From Chelonoidis abingdonii (lineage: Eukaryota > Chordata > Testudines > Testudinidae): a stretch of 64,000 bases of DNA. The translations under genes were made by a program, and so were the position numbers. Shown here piece after piece: positions 1 to 11,559 of this stretch. The DNA is taken from assembly GCF_003597395.2 (NCBI RefSeq), contig NC_133771.1, forward strand, positions 134,573,010 to 134,637,009, written 5' to 3'. Below the pieces are notes generated by a model. That model made no database searches, had not been told where the DNA came from, and worked only from the letters and a program-made list of their open reading frames with translations. The stretch's first letter is position 1; every line of letters starts with the position of its first letter.

Positions 1-959
1 CCATAGTTTTGAAGTTACTGTAGGTTGAGTAAGGAGTGGATCTGGTGACCTAAAAATTGAATCTTACTTCAGACTCTTCTTTTTGCGAGGGGGAGGGAGG
101 TGACTATGATGGAGAAAAATTCTTTAATATGAAATTATATGCATAAGCTTCTGTGGAGAACAATGGGTATATGACATGGATTCATCTCGCAAGACATATA
201 TAAGAATCGTTAGGGTAACAAGATTTATTTCCCTTCCCCCAGGACCCCATCTAAACTAGGAAAAAGAGGTATGTTTAGCAAACATGTTAGCTAAAATATA
301 TTAATTAACATTTATAAGCACTACTTAGCACCTAATATAGACAAAGACAGAGGTGTTTAAAAACCATGATAGCTAAAGTTGATTAGACCAACTAACATGT
401 TTTTAAGCACCACTCTCTTCATCATAAGTGTTAATCAGTGTCTAAATCATATTAGCTAGCACATTTGCTAAACTCATCTAATTTTCCTAAGCTAGAAGGG
501 CCCAAGAGGGCCTAGAATAGTAGTGCAATTTTTAAAGCATTGCACTGACTATTTTGAAACATGCAAGCAAAATACTAACCCTTTATTTTAACATGCCTGC
601 GTGCTACCCCATCCACAGGCACCTCCCCTGCAGCTCCCACTGGAGTTTCCTTGCTGTGCTAGGTTGTAGCAGTATTTTTATGCATGTACCTGATATATTT
701 TGGTAAGGATTTCAGATGAGTGTTCTGCACCAAATATTTGGTATGTTACCAAAGTTGTTAAACACAATTGAAACTCCCAGTGCCACTATCTAGCACTCAC
801 ATTTAATTCCTCATTACATTCAGAGACTTCAAATAGAAATTTGGCCCTGTTCTACAACCCTGTTTCTTTCTGTAAAGCATGTAGTTTGCACATTAAGGTA
901 AATACTACTAACCACAAAGAGAAATAAGAAAAATCCACTAGTTCACATTATTGGCTAGA
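1..959. other. Unclassified AT-rich intergenic DNA
   Basis: I see no gene, RNA or recognisable repeat here. The stretch is AT-rich with short homopolymer runs and no ORF of note. Confidence 0.5.
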
Positions 960-1066
960 TCCTAGATACTGTAATTTATACCAGTATAAATCTGGCGTAA
1001 CCCCATTAGCTTCTGTGGTGCTACTCCAGATTTTATATTGGTGTAAATGAGATCAGAATCACTTTA
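960..1066. repeat. Old palindromic repeat, family 1 (trimmed copy)
   Basis: The left half carries 'ccagtataaatctggcgtaa' and the right half its rough inverse around 'ccagattttatattggtgta'. The outer edges read like 'gatcc' and 'gatcagaatc'. This matches a family seen many times in the window: a palindrome whose arms carry phrases such as 'gatctgattctc' and whose centre is 'cattgacttcaatg'-like. I infer a degenerate MITE. The superfamily is not certain. Confidence 0.5.
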
Positions 1067-1723
1067 GAGCAGACTGCTACTCACAATCTCTAATGTATGT
1101 TACACATGGGAGATACTGTTTTCAGGGCCATAAACTAAACACTAAAAATCAAATAAAAAAACAAAGACACCAGACAGTTAGAAAAGAAGGAAAGATCATT
1201 TATAATAGTCAAAGATTTGTACTTCAAGTAACCCAGCAAACTTGTCAGTCTTACATGCATAGCCAAGAAAATCAACCCTAAACCCCAGAAATTATGCTAC
1301 ATATCATATAACTCACTGGCATGTTAATACTCTTTCCTTTTTAAATCTTTGGTCTCCCTTTGGAGTCTACCCTTTAAGTGAGGATCAGACTGACATGTTG
1401 CAGGCTCAGCTTTCTTTTTGAGCTGGCAAGTCATCCAGGAAGGAATGGGTAGGATGTCAATCTTAGGGAGATATGCAGAAAATCCCAAACTGGAATCTGC
1501 ACATCATCACTTTACAGTGAGATATAATAAATTATTATCTCACACTCACAGGGCAAGATCCTCATTGATTTCAGTGGAGATATGCTAAAGAGCTATGTTG
1601 ATTTATACGAGGTGAGGTTCTGGTCCATAATACTGAAGACTTAGGCTCTGACTAACTCTGGACCGATTTCTTCTTTCTTCCTCCTTCCACTATCATCATA
1701 GTACCTAAGTGCCAAAGTCAATA

Positions 1724-1867
1724 ATAACAAGGAGTCTGGTGGCACCTTAAAGATTAACACATTTATTTGAGCATGAGCTTTCGCGATTAAAAAAACCCGC
1801 TTCTTCAGATGCATTCCATGCATCCTCATTGTGAATACAGATTAACACAGCTACCTCTTTGATATTT
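1724..1867. mobile_element. Turtle-type SINE copy with 10-bp target duplication
   Basis: The element contains 'ggagtctggtggcacctta', 'gagcatgagctttcgcg' and, at the other end, 'cagattaacacagctacc'. These phrases recur in the copy at 36119-36328. It is flanked by the direct repeat aaagtcaata at 1714-1723 and 1868-1877. A duplication of this length fits LINE-driven retroposition, so I call it a SINE. The exact family name is not assigned. Confidence 0.7.
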
Positions 1868-1877
1868 AAAGTCAATA

Positions 1878-2307
1878 GTATTACTCTGGGTTTACACCAG
1901 AATAACTGAGATCACAATCTGCCCTATATGCACAGCCATTAGTACTGAACAAACTCTTCATACTCTTTGCAAAAGTGCAAACACAGAGACACTTGCTAAA
2001 GGGACAGTCACTTCCAGGCATGACTATTTCTCTGTCCCCTGAGTCCATTGTGTATCTGTTTGTAAATTGTAAGTACGTGAATTTCTTCACATGAATCCTG
2101 TAATGGCAAATAGCTTCTTAAAAGACTCTCTACAAAAACTTCACTGTAAAATTCAGTGGAGAAAAATAATCAGAAATCAACAGAACATGGGAAAGGAGGC
2201 AGCAGCTTCAATCCCATTGCTAGTAGACAGACATTGACCCAATGAAAACTACCTATGAAATTAGCACAGGTTGGCTACTTTCTCTTACTGGAAATGTTAG
2301 GGTTGGT
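1878..2307. other. Intergenic, with a family 1 half-copy at 1880-1925
   Basis: The phrase 'tactctgggtttacaccaga' followed by 'gatcacaatctgccc' is a half-palindrome of family 1. The rest is unrecognised. Confidence 0.4.
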
Positions 2308-2460
2308 CTACACAGGGAAATTTACTGGCATAATTATACCAGTATAATTATACAACTGTAGTTATAGAGGTATAATTCCTCCTGGGAACACATATGGGCT
2401 TTGGAAATGGTATAAGCTAAACTGGAAAAAGGCATTCTTAGTCCAGAATCAGAGTGTCCG
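2308..2460. mobile_element. Fragment of a small palindromic MITE
   Basis: It begins 'ggttggtctacacagggaaa' and holds several copies of 'tataattatacc', with internal inverted pairing. Similar 'ggtctacac' starts are seen at 9445 and 26963. The right end is lost or too diverged to find. Confidence 0.4.
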
Positions 2461-4186
2461 CACAGGACACTCTCCCATCTAGAAGTCATCTGTCCCGCTG
2501 AGCTGAGACATATTGGAAGTGCAGTATGGAAAACCTGGCACCATCACTTTGACCATGCTGTTGCTGTTCTATAATAAAATACAGAGCTTTGATCTTCAGT
2601 CCTGTATCACTGACATGCACTAAATTCATTCAAGAAAAATTATTAAGAAGTTAACAGGGTCTGATTCAAATGAATTAGGCTATTAGGAGTTGACCCTGTA
2701 GTCTTTCATTACCCAAAACCTCTATCATACCATATCAATTATATTGAGTTTGCCATTAGTCCTAAGCTTAAGCCACTATCATGGCCTGAATAGTCACAGC
2801 AGTACTAGAGAGATGTGAAGTGCACAGCAAGAAGGGCAGCAGTTGGAGGCGTTCTGCCTGTGGAAGGATACAGAATGTCTCTTGCCATGAAGGGGAACTT
2901 CTTTTACACCTCTTGAGTTTGAGGGGCAGCATACGCTGCAATCTGGGTTTACTGCTTTTCATGAAATGATGCAGAAAGAGATGGGGGCATGGCTTTGTCA
3001 TGCTCTAGAACCCTCTGGATTTCTTGTCCCACTGATAACACAAGCATGTTAACACCCCTTGTCCTTAACGGCAGCTGCCTCCTGTACAGATGTGGAAGAT
3101 AGCGGATAATTGAGCTCTCTTCCCACCCTCACACTTCCCCATAAAGCCTGCCACAATATGGATCTTAGTGACTTACACAGCAATGATGTAATTGCAATGG
3201 CAAATGCCAGTTTTGCAAGGGGTGGACCTTTATAAGGTTTTTAAAAAGTGGAGAATTTGGGAAACTACCTACCTCCTGAGTTCGTCATGATCTGTGTTTA
3301 CATGCATCCAAGCTCTTTTCACTGTAACCTAGCAGGAAAAGTAGTCTATCGCTGACACTTTGCTGGAAAGGAACACAGGCACTACGAACTGTGGTTAGCT
3401 TTAAATTAACAAGGCAGACAAGGGGGTCTGGAAAATTGTGTGGGAGGGGCTCTTCTCCCTTCCCCAAACCTTGGCTCACAAAAATCATATATCTTAAAGA
3501 ACTGTCTGCATCACTTATTCTAGTTGGCTATTTTACTAGGATACTGAGGGCCTCGTCCCATTTGGGGAGCAATACAAATGTGTTCATCACAGTACAAGGG
3601 TGCACCCACCCTTTATGAACAAGGCAGTGGTGGAAGAAAAGGTGTGAAGATCCAGGAGGGGAGTTGTTGACTTTTTTACTCCACAGAAGAAATGGATGAC
3701 CAAAGACTAACCCCTTCCTCAGTATCCTCCCCTCCAGAAAACAAAGAGTGAGCCATTTATAACTCTGATAGGTGACTTGAACTTGTACCTTTTCCACTCT
3801 AAGCATTGGACTATCTGGTATTTTTCAACAAGCCCAGTCTCTTGCTAAACGATGGTGAGCTCTGCTGCTTCCAATCAACAAGTCTCAAAAGCTCCGTCAA
3901 CATTAGGTCTCAAAGTGTATTTGCTGAAGAGGGTTGAAACACTTTTGTGTCACATCTATCCTGACCACCTTACCAGAGTTGGACCTGTGTAAGCCTGAAC
4001 CATTTTAAAGCCACATATAAAACCACTTCAGTAACCATAGCGCACAGCTACCATAGTGATTAAAAACATAGATACATAGATAGATTGATTCAAGCAAATG
4101 TTGAAATGTCTTCTTCCATTCACTAGAAGTGGGGGAAATTCCTGTCTCTTCATCAAACACACTCAACTCCCCTGTACTTGAAATCT
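2461..4186. other. Unclassified intergenic DNA
   Basis: No supported gene. Reading frames of up to 92 codons (for example 3528-3806, minus strand) show no domain and are at chance length. Confidence 0.45.
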
Positions 4187-4194
4187 CATTAAAG

Positions 4195-4635
4195 CAGAGG
4201 TGGGCAAACTATGGCCCGCAGGCTACATCCGTCCCATGGGACCATCCTGCCCTGTGCTTGAGCTCCCNGGGTAAACTACGGCCGGTGGGACTGTCCTGCC
4301 CAGGCCTTGAGCTCTTGGCCGGGGAGGCTAACCCCCAGCTCCTCCCCTGTTGTCCCCCCCGCCCCACAGCCTCAGGTCACTGTGCTGCCAGCGCTCTGGG
4401 TGGCAGGGGTGCGAGCTCCTGCCAGGCAACGTGGCGGCGAGAGCCACCAGGTGTAGTGTATTAAATTGCTCCCTGTAGGAATGTGCTACTTATGGAGCAC
4501 CAGGACTTGCAATGGTAAGTAGTGCACCATAAGTAGCACTTTCCTACGGGGAGCAATTTAATACACTACACCTGCCCTCCATACAGTTACAGAACCCCAA
4601 TGTGGCCCTCAGGTCAAAAAGTTTGCCCACTCCTG
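4195..4635. mobile_element. hAT-type non-autonomous transposon, 441 bp
   Basis: The ends are inverted: CAGAGGTGGGCAAACT on the left and AGTTTGCCCACTCCTG on the right. They are flanked by 8-bp direct repeats with one mismatch, cattaaag (4187-4194) and cagtaaag (4636-4643). An 8-bp duplication and CAG...CTG ends are hallmarks of hAT elements. The interior is GC-rich, has one ambiguous base at 4268, and contains a second palindrome at 4448-4574. It belongs with the copies at 21825 and 28434. It encodes no transposase. Confidence 0.85.
4448..4574. repeat. Near-perfect inverted repeat nested in the hAT element
   Basis: The arm beginning CAGGTGTAGTGTATTAAATT at 4448 is mirrored by the arm ending AATTTAATACACTACACCTG at 4574. 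Arms are about 45-48 bp with about 30 bp between them. CAGG...CCTG termini suggest a second small hAT-like MITE inserted into the first, but I found no clear 8-bp duplication around it. Confidence 0.7.
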
Positions 4636-4643
4636 CAGTAAAG

Positions 4644-6039
4644 GATTATGTTTTCCCAAATAACACATAAATGAATCCTAAAAATTTTTACCTACACCAT
4701 AATAAACCTCTTCTACTAGTGACTTGGGCCCACATTATCCTTTCCCCTTATAGACACAGAGGGATGCTGACCAGGCAGATTTAACTATGGGGCACAAAAG
4801 GTTGTGAGGAATCCCTACAGCTGTAGCATTGTTTCCCCACTCCATGGATCCCATGGAAGATCTTCTGAGGGAGGAAGCTTGTGGGCTTCACTTGTAAAGT
4901 GGGATACCACTTCAGTCCCAGCTTAGATGGCATGGAGCTAGGACTCACAAGTGGAGCAACAATTGGGACAGGAGGTGATAAGCCTCTGAAGCAATAGCTC
5001 TTGGAACAGCAGCTGCTATGTATTTTCTAAGACAGCTGAAACAGCTGGTAAGCTGTGAACTGGGCTTGTTGCTATTAAAGAAGCCATTTCAAGAAGACCC
5101 CTATCTTCCCTCTCTTGTACAGAAGGTGGCCACCAGTGATTTCAAATTTTAGCAGAACCAGGGAGGAATGGTAAGAGAGAAAAAGCTTCGAGAAATTGCA
5201 CCTCTATGGGTTTCAGAGTGGATGGACCAAGAGTGGAGCCATTTTCTGAGGTATACTCTCCCTGAGAAGCATGCTTCAGTTACTGTTGACTGAAAAGCTC
5301 TCAAGAGCCATTTTGCCATTGATAAGTCACCCCATGCCTGCATAAAATCTGCCTGTTTGAAAGGCACACTGTATATATAGTTCTTGCTGGGGAGGTGCTC
5401 CTGATGTGAGGGTGTACAGAGAAGTTGCATTGAGGGGTAATTCTGCCATGGGACAGGGGATTCCCTCACAGCAAATTGCACCCTACTGTTACTACACCTG
5501 CTTCTTCCATCCCTCTCCGAATTCCTTCCCCTTGAGACAATTGGCAGGAAACATGAGATCCGCCAGTAGTTTTCTGGGTTCCATGAACCCTTACTTGGGG
5601 TGTTTTCATTGGGGGACAGTCTGGTCCATGATACTTTTTTGTGCTGTGAGACCAATCAACATTGATTTGTGTTTGGGGAAAGCTTTAGATTTCAATCAGG
5701 AAATCTTTAACCGCTGATCAAACATTTTCAGAGTTTACTAGGGATGGCTCTGGTACACATGAATCATCCTAAAAAGAAAAGAAAAGCTTGGTGTGGGCTG
5801 GAAATGATCCCCCCAGTGCTTTGAAATCTCCGCTGTTCTGATTTTTAAAACACATGTTTAACAAACATAACTGTGATAATTAGGAACATGTCGAATACTC
5901 GTGCTTCCTGTTCAAATTTCCGTTTTTATTTCTGAAGTTCAAGTACGTCTTGATCACAGTAGATAAAAGTGAGAAGTACAAAAGAGGTGTAGGGAGGAGA
6001 AATGAGGAGAACTCAGAACAGAACTGAAAACTAGCATCA
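4644..6039. other. Unclassified intergenic DNA
   Basis: No repeat I can name. A 168-codon minus-strand frame at 5149-5655 is open, but has no recognisable domain and an unremarkable composition for random sequence. I do not call it a gene. Confidence 0.45.
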
Positions 6040-6345
6040 CTGCAAAATGTAGTGGGGCTCTGTCAAATAATGGGGCTGATTTGACAGCTCCCCCTTCCGC
6101 AGGAGAAACTGATTATGGTTAAGAACCTGGTTCCCATTTACACTATCAGGCCATTTTGCACTGCTCTGGCAGACCCGGGTGGCAGTCAATTTTTAATGGA
6201 TTAATTTCTGATTGCTAGGAGGAGGAGATTTTCATGGCCCTGCCTCCCCTCTCCACTTTCCTCCCCCTCCTCGGTTGTATTTAACAATGATATTATTTTT
6301 ATTCACACATTAAATAATACAAAAACTAGAGCTTGCTGTAAGTCG
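6040..6345. promoter_or_regulatory. Candidate conserved non-coding element
   Basis: This repeat-free block holds two TTTGACAG/CTGTCAAA-type TALE-homeodomain sites, GGATTA, a TTTAACAATGAT stretch and an AT-rich tail. There are few CpGs and no signs of repeat decay. The look resembles a vertebrate developmental enhancer, but that is an inference from composition only and needs cross-species alignment. Confidence 0.25.
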
Positions 6346-7361
6346 CAGCTTGCCAATGTCTGATCTGCTCCCTGGCCTGGAGGTCTCTGCAGCCACACGC
6401 AACTATGACAACTGCTCCACACAGGGGCTGCAAGAGGCAGTTAATCTGTCCTGCCACTCCCCACTCTTCTATGCACAAAGAAGGAAATTTGTGTGCAGAA
6501 GTGAACTACCCGCATCCAAAGCAGTGTGTGTACAACACCCTAACACACCAACTTCGCCACCACTCACACTGACATAATTACACATGTAGGAGGATGTCAT
6601 TCTAACCCCTTCGCCTCCTGTCAGAAATGGCACAGCTACAATACAGTTAGTTGCAGCTTGTCAATCCGGGTTTTGTTCAGCTGTTCCCCTGTATAGCTGA
6701 GAGTAGCCAGCTTTATGGAATGAAAGGAACATATTGACTAGTTAATCCAATGTTATTGTATTCCCTCGAAAGCAATTGGAGCTTGTGAGTTGGTTCAAAT
6801 TAACCCAACCTGACTATCCAGGTTTTGTGTGCTTTTTGTGAGTATGTTTACCCTGAGAGAGACCATCTCTGTGAAATGTAAGTATAGAAATGATGAGACA
6901 TACAAAAATCCCTTGAAGGAGAAGTTAATTATCTAGTGTTACAAGATACCACTTTAGAGGGTTCAGAAATGTGTCTACTTTTCTTTCTGTGATGACTGGT
7001 ATGTGTGTTACCTTCCGGCTTACTGCTTCCTGCCCCCTGTTCCTGTATGGTTCCTGGTTCCTGCTCCCTGAACTCAGTGGTCTAGTTCCTGCGTGTATGT
7101 GTACAGTGTTGCGGTTTGTAGTTACACAGGGTCTGCTGCTGCATGCCTGCCTTTGGACTGTTTGGTTCAGTCTGTTGCTGACTTAACTGGTTCATGGTTA
7201 ATACATATTTTGATTGACCACCTACCTGCATTTCTATCTTTCAATTTCCTTGTGTTTTGGGATTGCTGTTCTGAGGTGCATCGGAATGTAACATTATAGC
7301 AATGAGTGCTTCTATTCTGTACCCCATGCTGACTGCATACCCTTCAGCTGTTGACTGATGA
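6346..7361. other. Unclassified intergenic DNA upstream of a gypsy remnant
   Basis: The last few hundred bases could be the 5' leader or a decayed LTR of the gypsy element that follows, but I found no TG...CA pair or primer-binding site to support that. Confidence 0.3.
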
Positions 7362-7925
7362 TATTTTATTCAGAATGTTCCGATACATGTGCAGATCATG
7401 CAACTCTTTGATGCTGCTAGGTTACCCTTGTTGCTGAACTGCTTGGGCTGTGATGACATTGATATTTGTGATGGACTTCAGTTGTGCAAGTTCTTCTTTG
7501 ACGGAGCTGTGCAGCACCTCATCAAGTATTTTAGGACTGAAGTTTCTCTTCTGCTAAAGAGGAAAACATTTTTTCAAGCTTGCCAGCAGCCCAACAAAAC
7601 CTTCCATGAATTTGCATGTCATTTTCAGCAGTTGGCCCAGGACTGTGAATTTGGGGATGTTATGATGATCGTGCTCAGGGATATTTTTGTGATTGGCATA
7701 GCCAATGACCACCTGGGCAAATGGTTACTGGCTGAAGTTGCTAGAACTCTAACTTTGGATGCCGCAGTTGCTAAGAGTGAAGAGAGGGCTCGGGCTGAAG
7801 GGGTTTCTGTGTCTCAGATTGCTGCTACCTTTGTATCTACACTTAAACTGTCAGCTGCTGCTCCTGCTTCCATCACCAAGAGTCATACAATGCTGCATAT
7901 CCCTGCTCCACAGCCTCAGCAATAA
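7362..7925 (+). pseudogene. Ty3/gypsy retrotransposon gag, open frame
   Basis: The frame is open for 187 codons after a stop at 7359-7361. The first in-frame ATG is at 7398 and the codon at 7389 is GTG. The sense of the protein is capsid-like: the segment around 7580-7720 reads F-EF-C-FQQLAQDCEFG, then LRDIFVIGI-ND-L--WLLAE, the pattern of gypsy Gag where a Q-x-x-E/F helix is followed by 'LRDxFVxGI'. A stop codon at 7923 cuts it before the zinc knuckle, which is partly visible 15 bases on in another frame. Downstream pol is broken, so this is a fossil. The lack of internal stops in gag, while pol has many, is noted separately. The alternative is a domesticated gag gene, for which there is no direct evidence. 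Confidence 0.75.
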
Positions 7926-8329
7926 AAGTTGTCAACTCTTGTTTCCACTGTGGTAGTATGGTAGTCACTTGGCCAATTTCCTTTCCTGCCCGGCTAGAAC
8001 TGCAAGGTACCGAGCTTGTGGGAAGGAAGGACACTTGAAATTAGTGGGCCACGGTACACTGGTTCATAATGAGAGGCCTGAATGTTGAGCCTCTAAATGT
8101 GGAGCCGCATGAGACTGAGACTACCTTTAGACTCTGATGTTTCCTTTAGTACAATATTCTCATGTGGCAAGGTGCTGGAACTGGTATCTTGTATCTTAAC
8201 ACTAATGGTACAATGCTGAAGTGCAGGGTAGATACAGGTGCTGAGGGTAACCTTCTCCCTTCTGGGTTAGTTCATAATCTGGACATTTGCCCAGATGCAC
8301 TGATTATACAAGATTGGAATGTGTAAGCT
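7926..8329 (+). pseudogene. Ty3/gypsy zinc-knuckle and protease remnant
   Basis: At 7940 a C-F-H-C-G stretch is the first half of a retroviral-type zinc knuckle. The following histidine and third cysteine are not in place. At 8228-8242 the frame reads V-D-T-G-A, the catalytic motif of an aspartic protease, followed by a leucine-rich stretch and a short C-terminal tail. Reading frames shift between the knuckle and the protease. In an intact element this segment would mature the Gag-Pol precursor. The match is from motif recognition only. Confidence 0.6.
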
Positions 8330-9235
8330 TTGCGGACAGTGGGTGAAGCTGTATGCTCTTTGTTCTACAAAGGCATAGCCTTGTCTACAAAGTTTGACAT
8401 TGTAAAAGGTGTCACTGCAAATGCTGTTCCTTTATTGTCCTACAATTTGTGCTTACAGTTTGATGTTATACATGAATTCACACGAGATACCTCAGCTGTG
8501 GTTATGTCAACAGATCATTCAGAGACCCCACTATTTATTTAATGGTGATGGTGTCTTCACGTGAAGTATGTGTACTCTCTGCTGTTGGATTCAAACACCA
8601 AACTCTTTGCACTGCCTTCCCGATGTGTTCCTCCTTCATCAGTGAGTAAGATCCAAGCGGAACTGGTATCATTTGGGTGGTAGGAGGGCCTACATATCAG
8701 AGCTCCCCCCCCCCACTGATCATACACAAGGATGGTGACATTTGACTGTGAACAGATTTTAGGGCACTTAATAAATATGTGAAATGTGAGCAGTTTCAGT
8801 TGCCAACCTTCAAAGATGTGACACGCCAAGTAAGTGGATCCCAGATTTTCTTTGTGTTGGATTATCGATCCGGTTATTGGCAAATACCTGTGGCTGAAAG
8901 TTCTCAGTTTTTACTGACTTTCAGCTAGTCATTTGGGAGGTACTGCTATCAACGACTCCCCTTTGTGTTGGTTTCTGCTTCTGAGGTATTTCAGAAAGTG
9001 ATCTCTCAGCTCCTTGATAATATCCAGGGTGCATTTTCATATTGAGTGACATTCTGATCTTTGCAAGGACGCTTCCTGAGCATAATGCTATTCTGGACCA
9101 GATGCCAACCCGACTCTAACAAGCTGGCATAAAGTTGAATGCTGCCAAGTGCTGTTTTGCAAAAGATGCTGTAGCATTTCTAGGGCATTCACTGTTGGTT
9201 GATGGTATGAAACTGACACCTGAATTGCCATGGCC
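8330..9235 (+). pseudogene. Ty3/gypsy reverse transcriptase remnant
   Basis: Around 8855-8893 the frame reads L-D-Y-R-S-G-Y-W-Q-I-P-V, the conserved RT block of gypsy elements. At about 8938-8970 follows R-Y-C-Y-Q-R-L-P-F, and near 9130-9200 come the I-K-L-N-A-A-K-C and F-L-G-H blocks. The catalytic Y-x-D-D site near 9040-9055 is destroyed by a stop and a shift, and several other stops and frameshifts lie between the blocks. RNase H and integrase are absent, so the element is truncated on the right at about 9240. No right-hand LTR was found. Confidence 0.75.
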
Positions 9236-9334
9236 TCTCCATCCTCCGCACAGCAATTGGCACACATAGCTCAGAGGGATTCTATGGTGAACATAGGAAC
9301 TGGCCTAATGGATCAAACTAATGGCTTCTTTAGC

Positions 9335-9440
9335 CTTGATTTCACTGGGGCTCTGAGTGCTCTGCACCTCTGAAAATCAGCCCACTTGTATATGTCTAAA
9401 TATGGATTTAGATACCTAACCCAAGTTTGGAAATTTTCTC
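9335..9440. repeat. Old palindromic repeat, family 2 (partial)
   Basis: The phrases 'cctctgaaaatcagcccact', 'tctaaatatggatttag' and 'aagtttggaaattttctccc' recur in the same order at 11800-11880, 20600-20700 and 45530-45600. I take it as one half of a dispersed palindromic element. Its class is unknown. Confidence 0.5.
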
Positions 9441-9444
9441 CCTT

Positions 9445-9738
9445 AGAGGTATGTCTACACTGTGAAGAAAGACTCATGGTACCGAGTTTCGGAGCTCAGG
9501 TCAACTGACTCGAGTTCATGGGGCTCAGGCTGTAGGGCTAAAAATAGCAGCGTAGACATTCAAGCTCAGGCAGGAGCCTGGGCTCTGAAACTGGGCAAGC
9601 GGGGAGGGTCTTGGAGCCCAGGCTTCAGCCCACGCAGGAACATCTACACTACTATTTAAAGCCCCGCAGCCCAAGACCCATGAGTCTGACTCTGAGATTC
9701 AGTGCTTTGGGTTTGTCAGTGCTGTGTGGACATATGCT
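9445..9738. mobile_element. Long palindromic MITE ('gtatgtctacact' type)
   Basis: It starts AGGTATGTCTACACT and ends with the inverse TGTGGACATATGC. The halves are inverted copies: 'gggctcaggctgtagggcta' pairs with the region near 9660-9690, and 'caggagcctgggctctg' pairs with 'cttggagcccaggcttcagc' in the middle. A second copy is at 26963-27405. The whole element could fold into one long hairpin. Superfamily not assigned. Confidence 0.65.
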
Positions 9739-10221
9739 AAGATGCAAACATTTAAGCTTCTAAAAAAACCCAACAACCTCAAAATAATCTTGTCTCATAA
9801 GGCACTACAAATCATGACAAAACATTTCTCCAGGATATCCTAATGCTATATGGTAAATAACTAAAGTGACCATGCAGGTGTTTCCCAGAGAAGGACTTGA
9901 AAAACTAACCCCATATAGAGCTAAGAGAAGGACTAAAGAAAACTGCTGAATGTCAACAATTGGCCATTAAAACCTGGAACCAAATTTCACGACTTGAGCC
10001 CATCACCATTAAAAATGGATTTTTCCTTGTCAGTTCTTTTAAACCTATGATATTACTACTACTGATAACTGATTCATGTATTAACGAAAAGTTTAATAAT
10101 CTAGCAATTTTTTTCAGAAGGAAAAAAATGTGTAGGTAGAAAAATATCAGAAAATATCAATTTCCAAGAGTGAGAATAATGTAGATTTGTTATTTATTTT
10201 ATTCTAGAAAGCTCAGTTCAG
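9739..10221. other. Unclassified intergenic DNA
   Basis: Nothing recognised. Confidence 0.45.
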
Positions 10222-10400
10222 ATGCTGCAGCATTTGGTTTTCAGTGGAGGTGCCTGTTGCTTTTTGCCTAAAATTGAGCTGACAAGAGATCAAGTGTATT
10301 GCCCAAGATCACCCAGCAAGCCAATGGCTCAGATGGGATTACAGCAATTCATGATACTTTGTGGCTTATGGTCCATTCTTGTAAGCACCAGACCACATGG
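10222..10400 (-). repeat. MIR/CORE-SINE fragment, antisense
   Basis: The order 'gcccaagatcacccagcaag', 'atgggattacagcaa' and 'cttgtaagcaccagaccaca' follows the reverse complement of the MIR body (the tRNA-related half and the core). It is old and diverged. Confidence 0.45.
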
Positions 10401-11338
10401 CTCCCCATCAAAATATGATCTGGTGAGATAAAAATATCCACTATTATTTAATTTTAGACCAGCTGGAATATGGTCTACTAATAACTAAGGCAGTTTTTGC
10501 CATATCCACTGCAATGGGTCATACAGGCCTTCTGTCATGCCATTGATAAATTTCTACACCCTGATTCTAGATAAGATTGGAGCTGTTGCTATACAAAATA
10601 GTTAAAGATCAAAACTTGCAGGGTCAGCAAACACTTACATAACCCTGCATCACCATGCAATCAGCACATTCAATAATGTGAAACAGACCAATCATTCCAG
10701 TTCTGATCATACAACTAATCTTCTACTCTACAAACATTATGAGCAAATGTACACAACTCTAACGAGCTTGATGTATTCTGGGATTACATTCCTTAAAAAA
10801 AAAATTATACAAGTTTAATAAACAATATATGAAATCAACAGTGTGCATTCAGCCGTGTTTTTATTGCAGAACAAAGGAAGTGGACAAAGTTAAGTTTGGG
10901 TAGATGACATGAACTGAGTGAGACTGAAGGAGGATTTTAAGGCATTTGCAAACCAATCAGTTCCTTTAATTCCTTTAGAATTTTTAAATATGTGTGTGTG
11001 GGGTGGTCTTTTGTTTTGCCTTTTTTTTCTTAATACACAGAACTTTAGTAAAGGGATTGTCTTTGCTGTTGTTGAAATAGACTCCACTGACACATACTTT
11101 AGACTGAACTCTTCCATAAAGTCTTTTGTCTGGGACTAAAATATTAAATGCCATGAAGGACTATTCATTAACTTTACAATGCAGTTACTGCAGCTTCAAC
11201 AAGCATTCTTCGTTGTTGATGGGCCATTGTTTAATGTCCAGGGTTCAGTATCATTCAGATTTAAAAGAAAGCAAAAGTCTAGGGACAGACACTGAACTTT
11301 GGTGCACCGTAAGTACTGTGTCCTCAAGAGATACTGCA
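10401..11338. other. Unclassified AT-rich intergenic DNA
   Basis: No gene or repeat recognised. Overlapping frames on both strands at 10890-11139 are of chance length. Confidence 0.45.
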
Positions 11339-11340
11339 TA

Positions 11341-11559
11341 CAGGTCTGTCTCATCTTACGCGGGGGTTCTGTTCCGCGGTTAGCGCATAAAGCGAAAATC
11401 GCGTATAATCAAAATTACATTGAGCTGAAGGGCGGGCAGAATCGCCCACACTACAGAAACAGTATTTAAATTGTTATTTTTCTCTTTTTTTGTTGTTTTT
11501 GCCAACTGCTTAAAGCTGAAATCACGCATGTTAAATGCGCATAAGATGTGACAGACCTG
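11341..11559. mobile_element. TA-flanked MITE, mariner-like, 219 bp
   Basis: The termini are inverted: CAGGTCTGTCTCATCTTACG at the left and GCATAAGATGTGACAGACCT near the right end. A TA dinucleotide lies on each side (11339-11340 and 11560-11561), as expected for a Tc1/mariner-type insertion. The interior is AT-rich and non-coding. 'cgcg' steps near the left end suggest it is not very old. Confidence 0.75.

Noticed and set aside
2768..3001. Basic 77-codon minus-strand frame as a transposase piece
   Set aside because: I could not match it to a Harbinger, piggyBac or hAT domain, so I made no call.
5149..5655. 168-codon minus-strand open frame
   Set aside because: No domain, no signal, no repeat of known protein. 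About one frame of this length is expected by chance in 64 kb at this composition.
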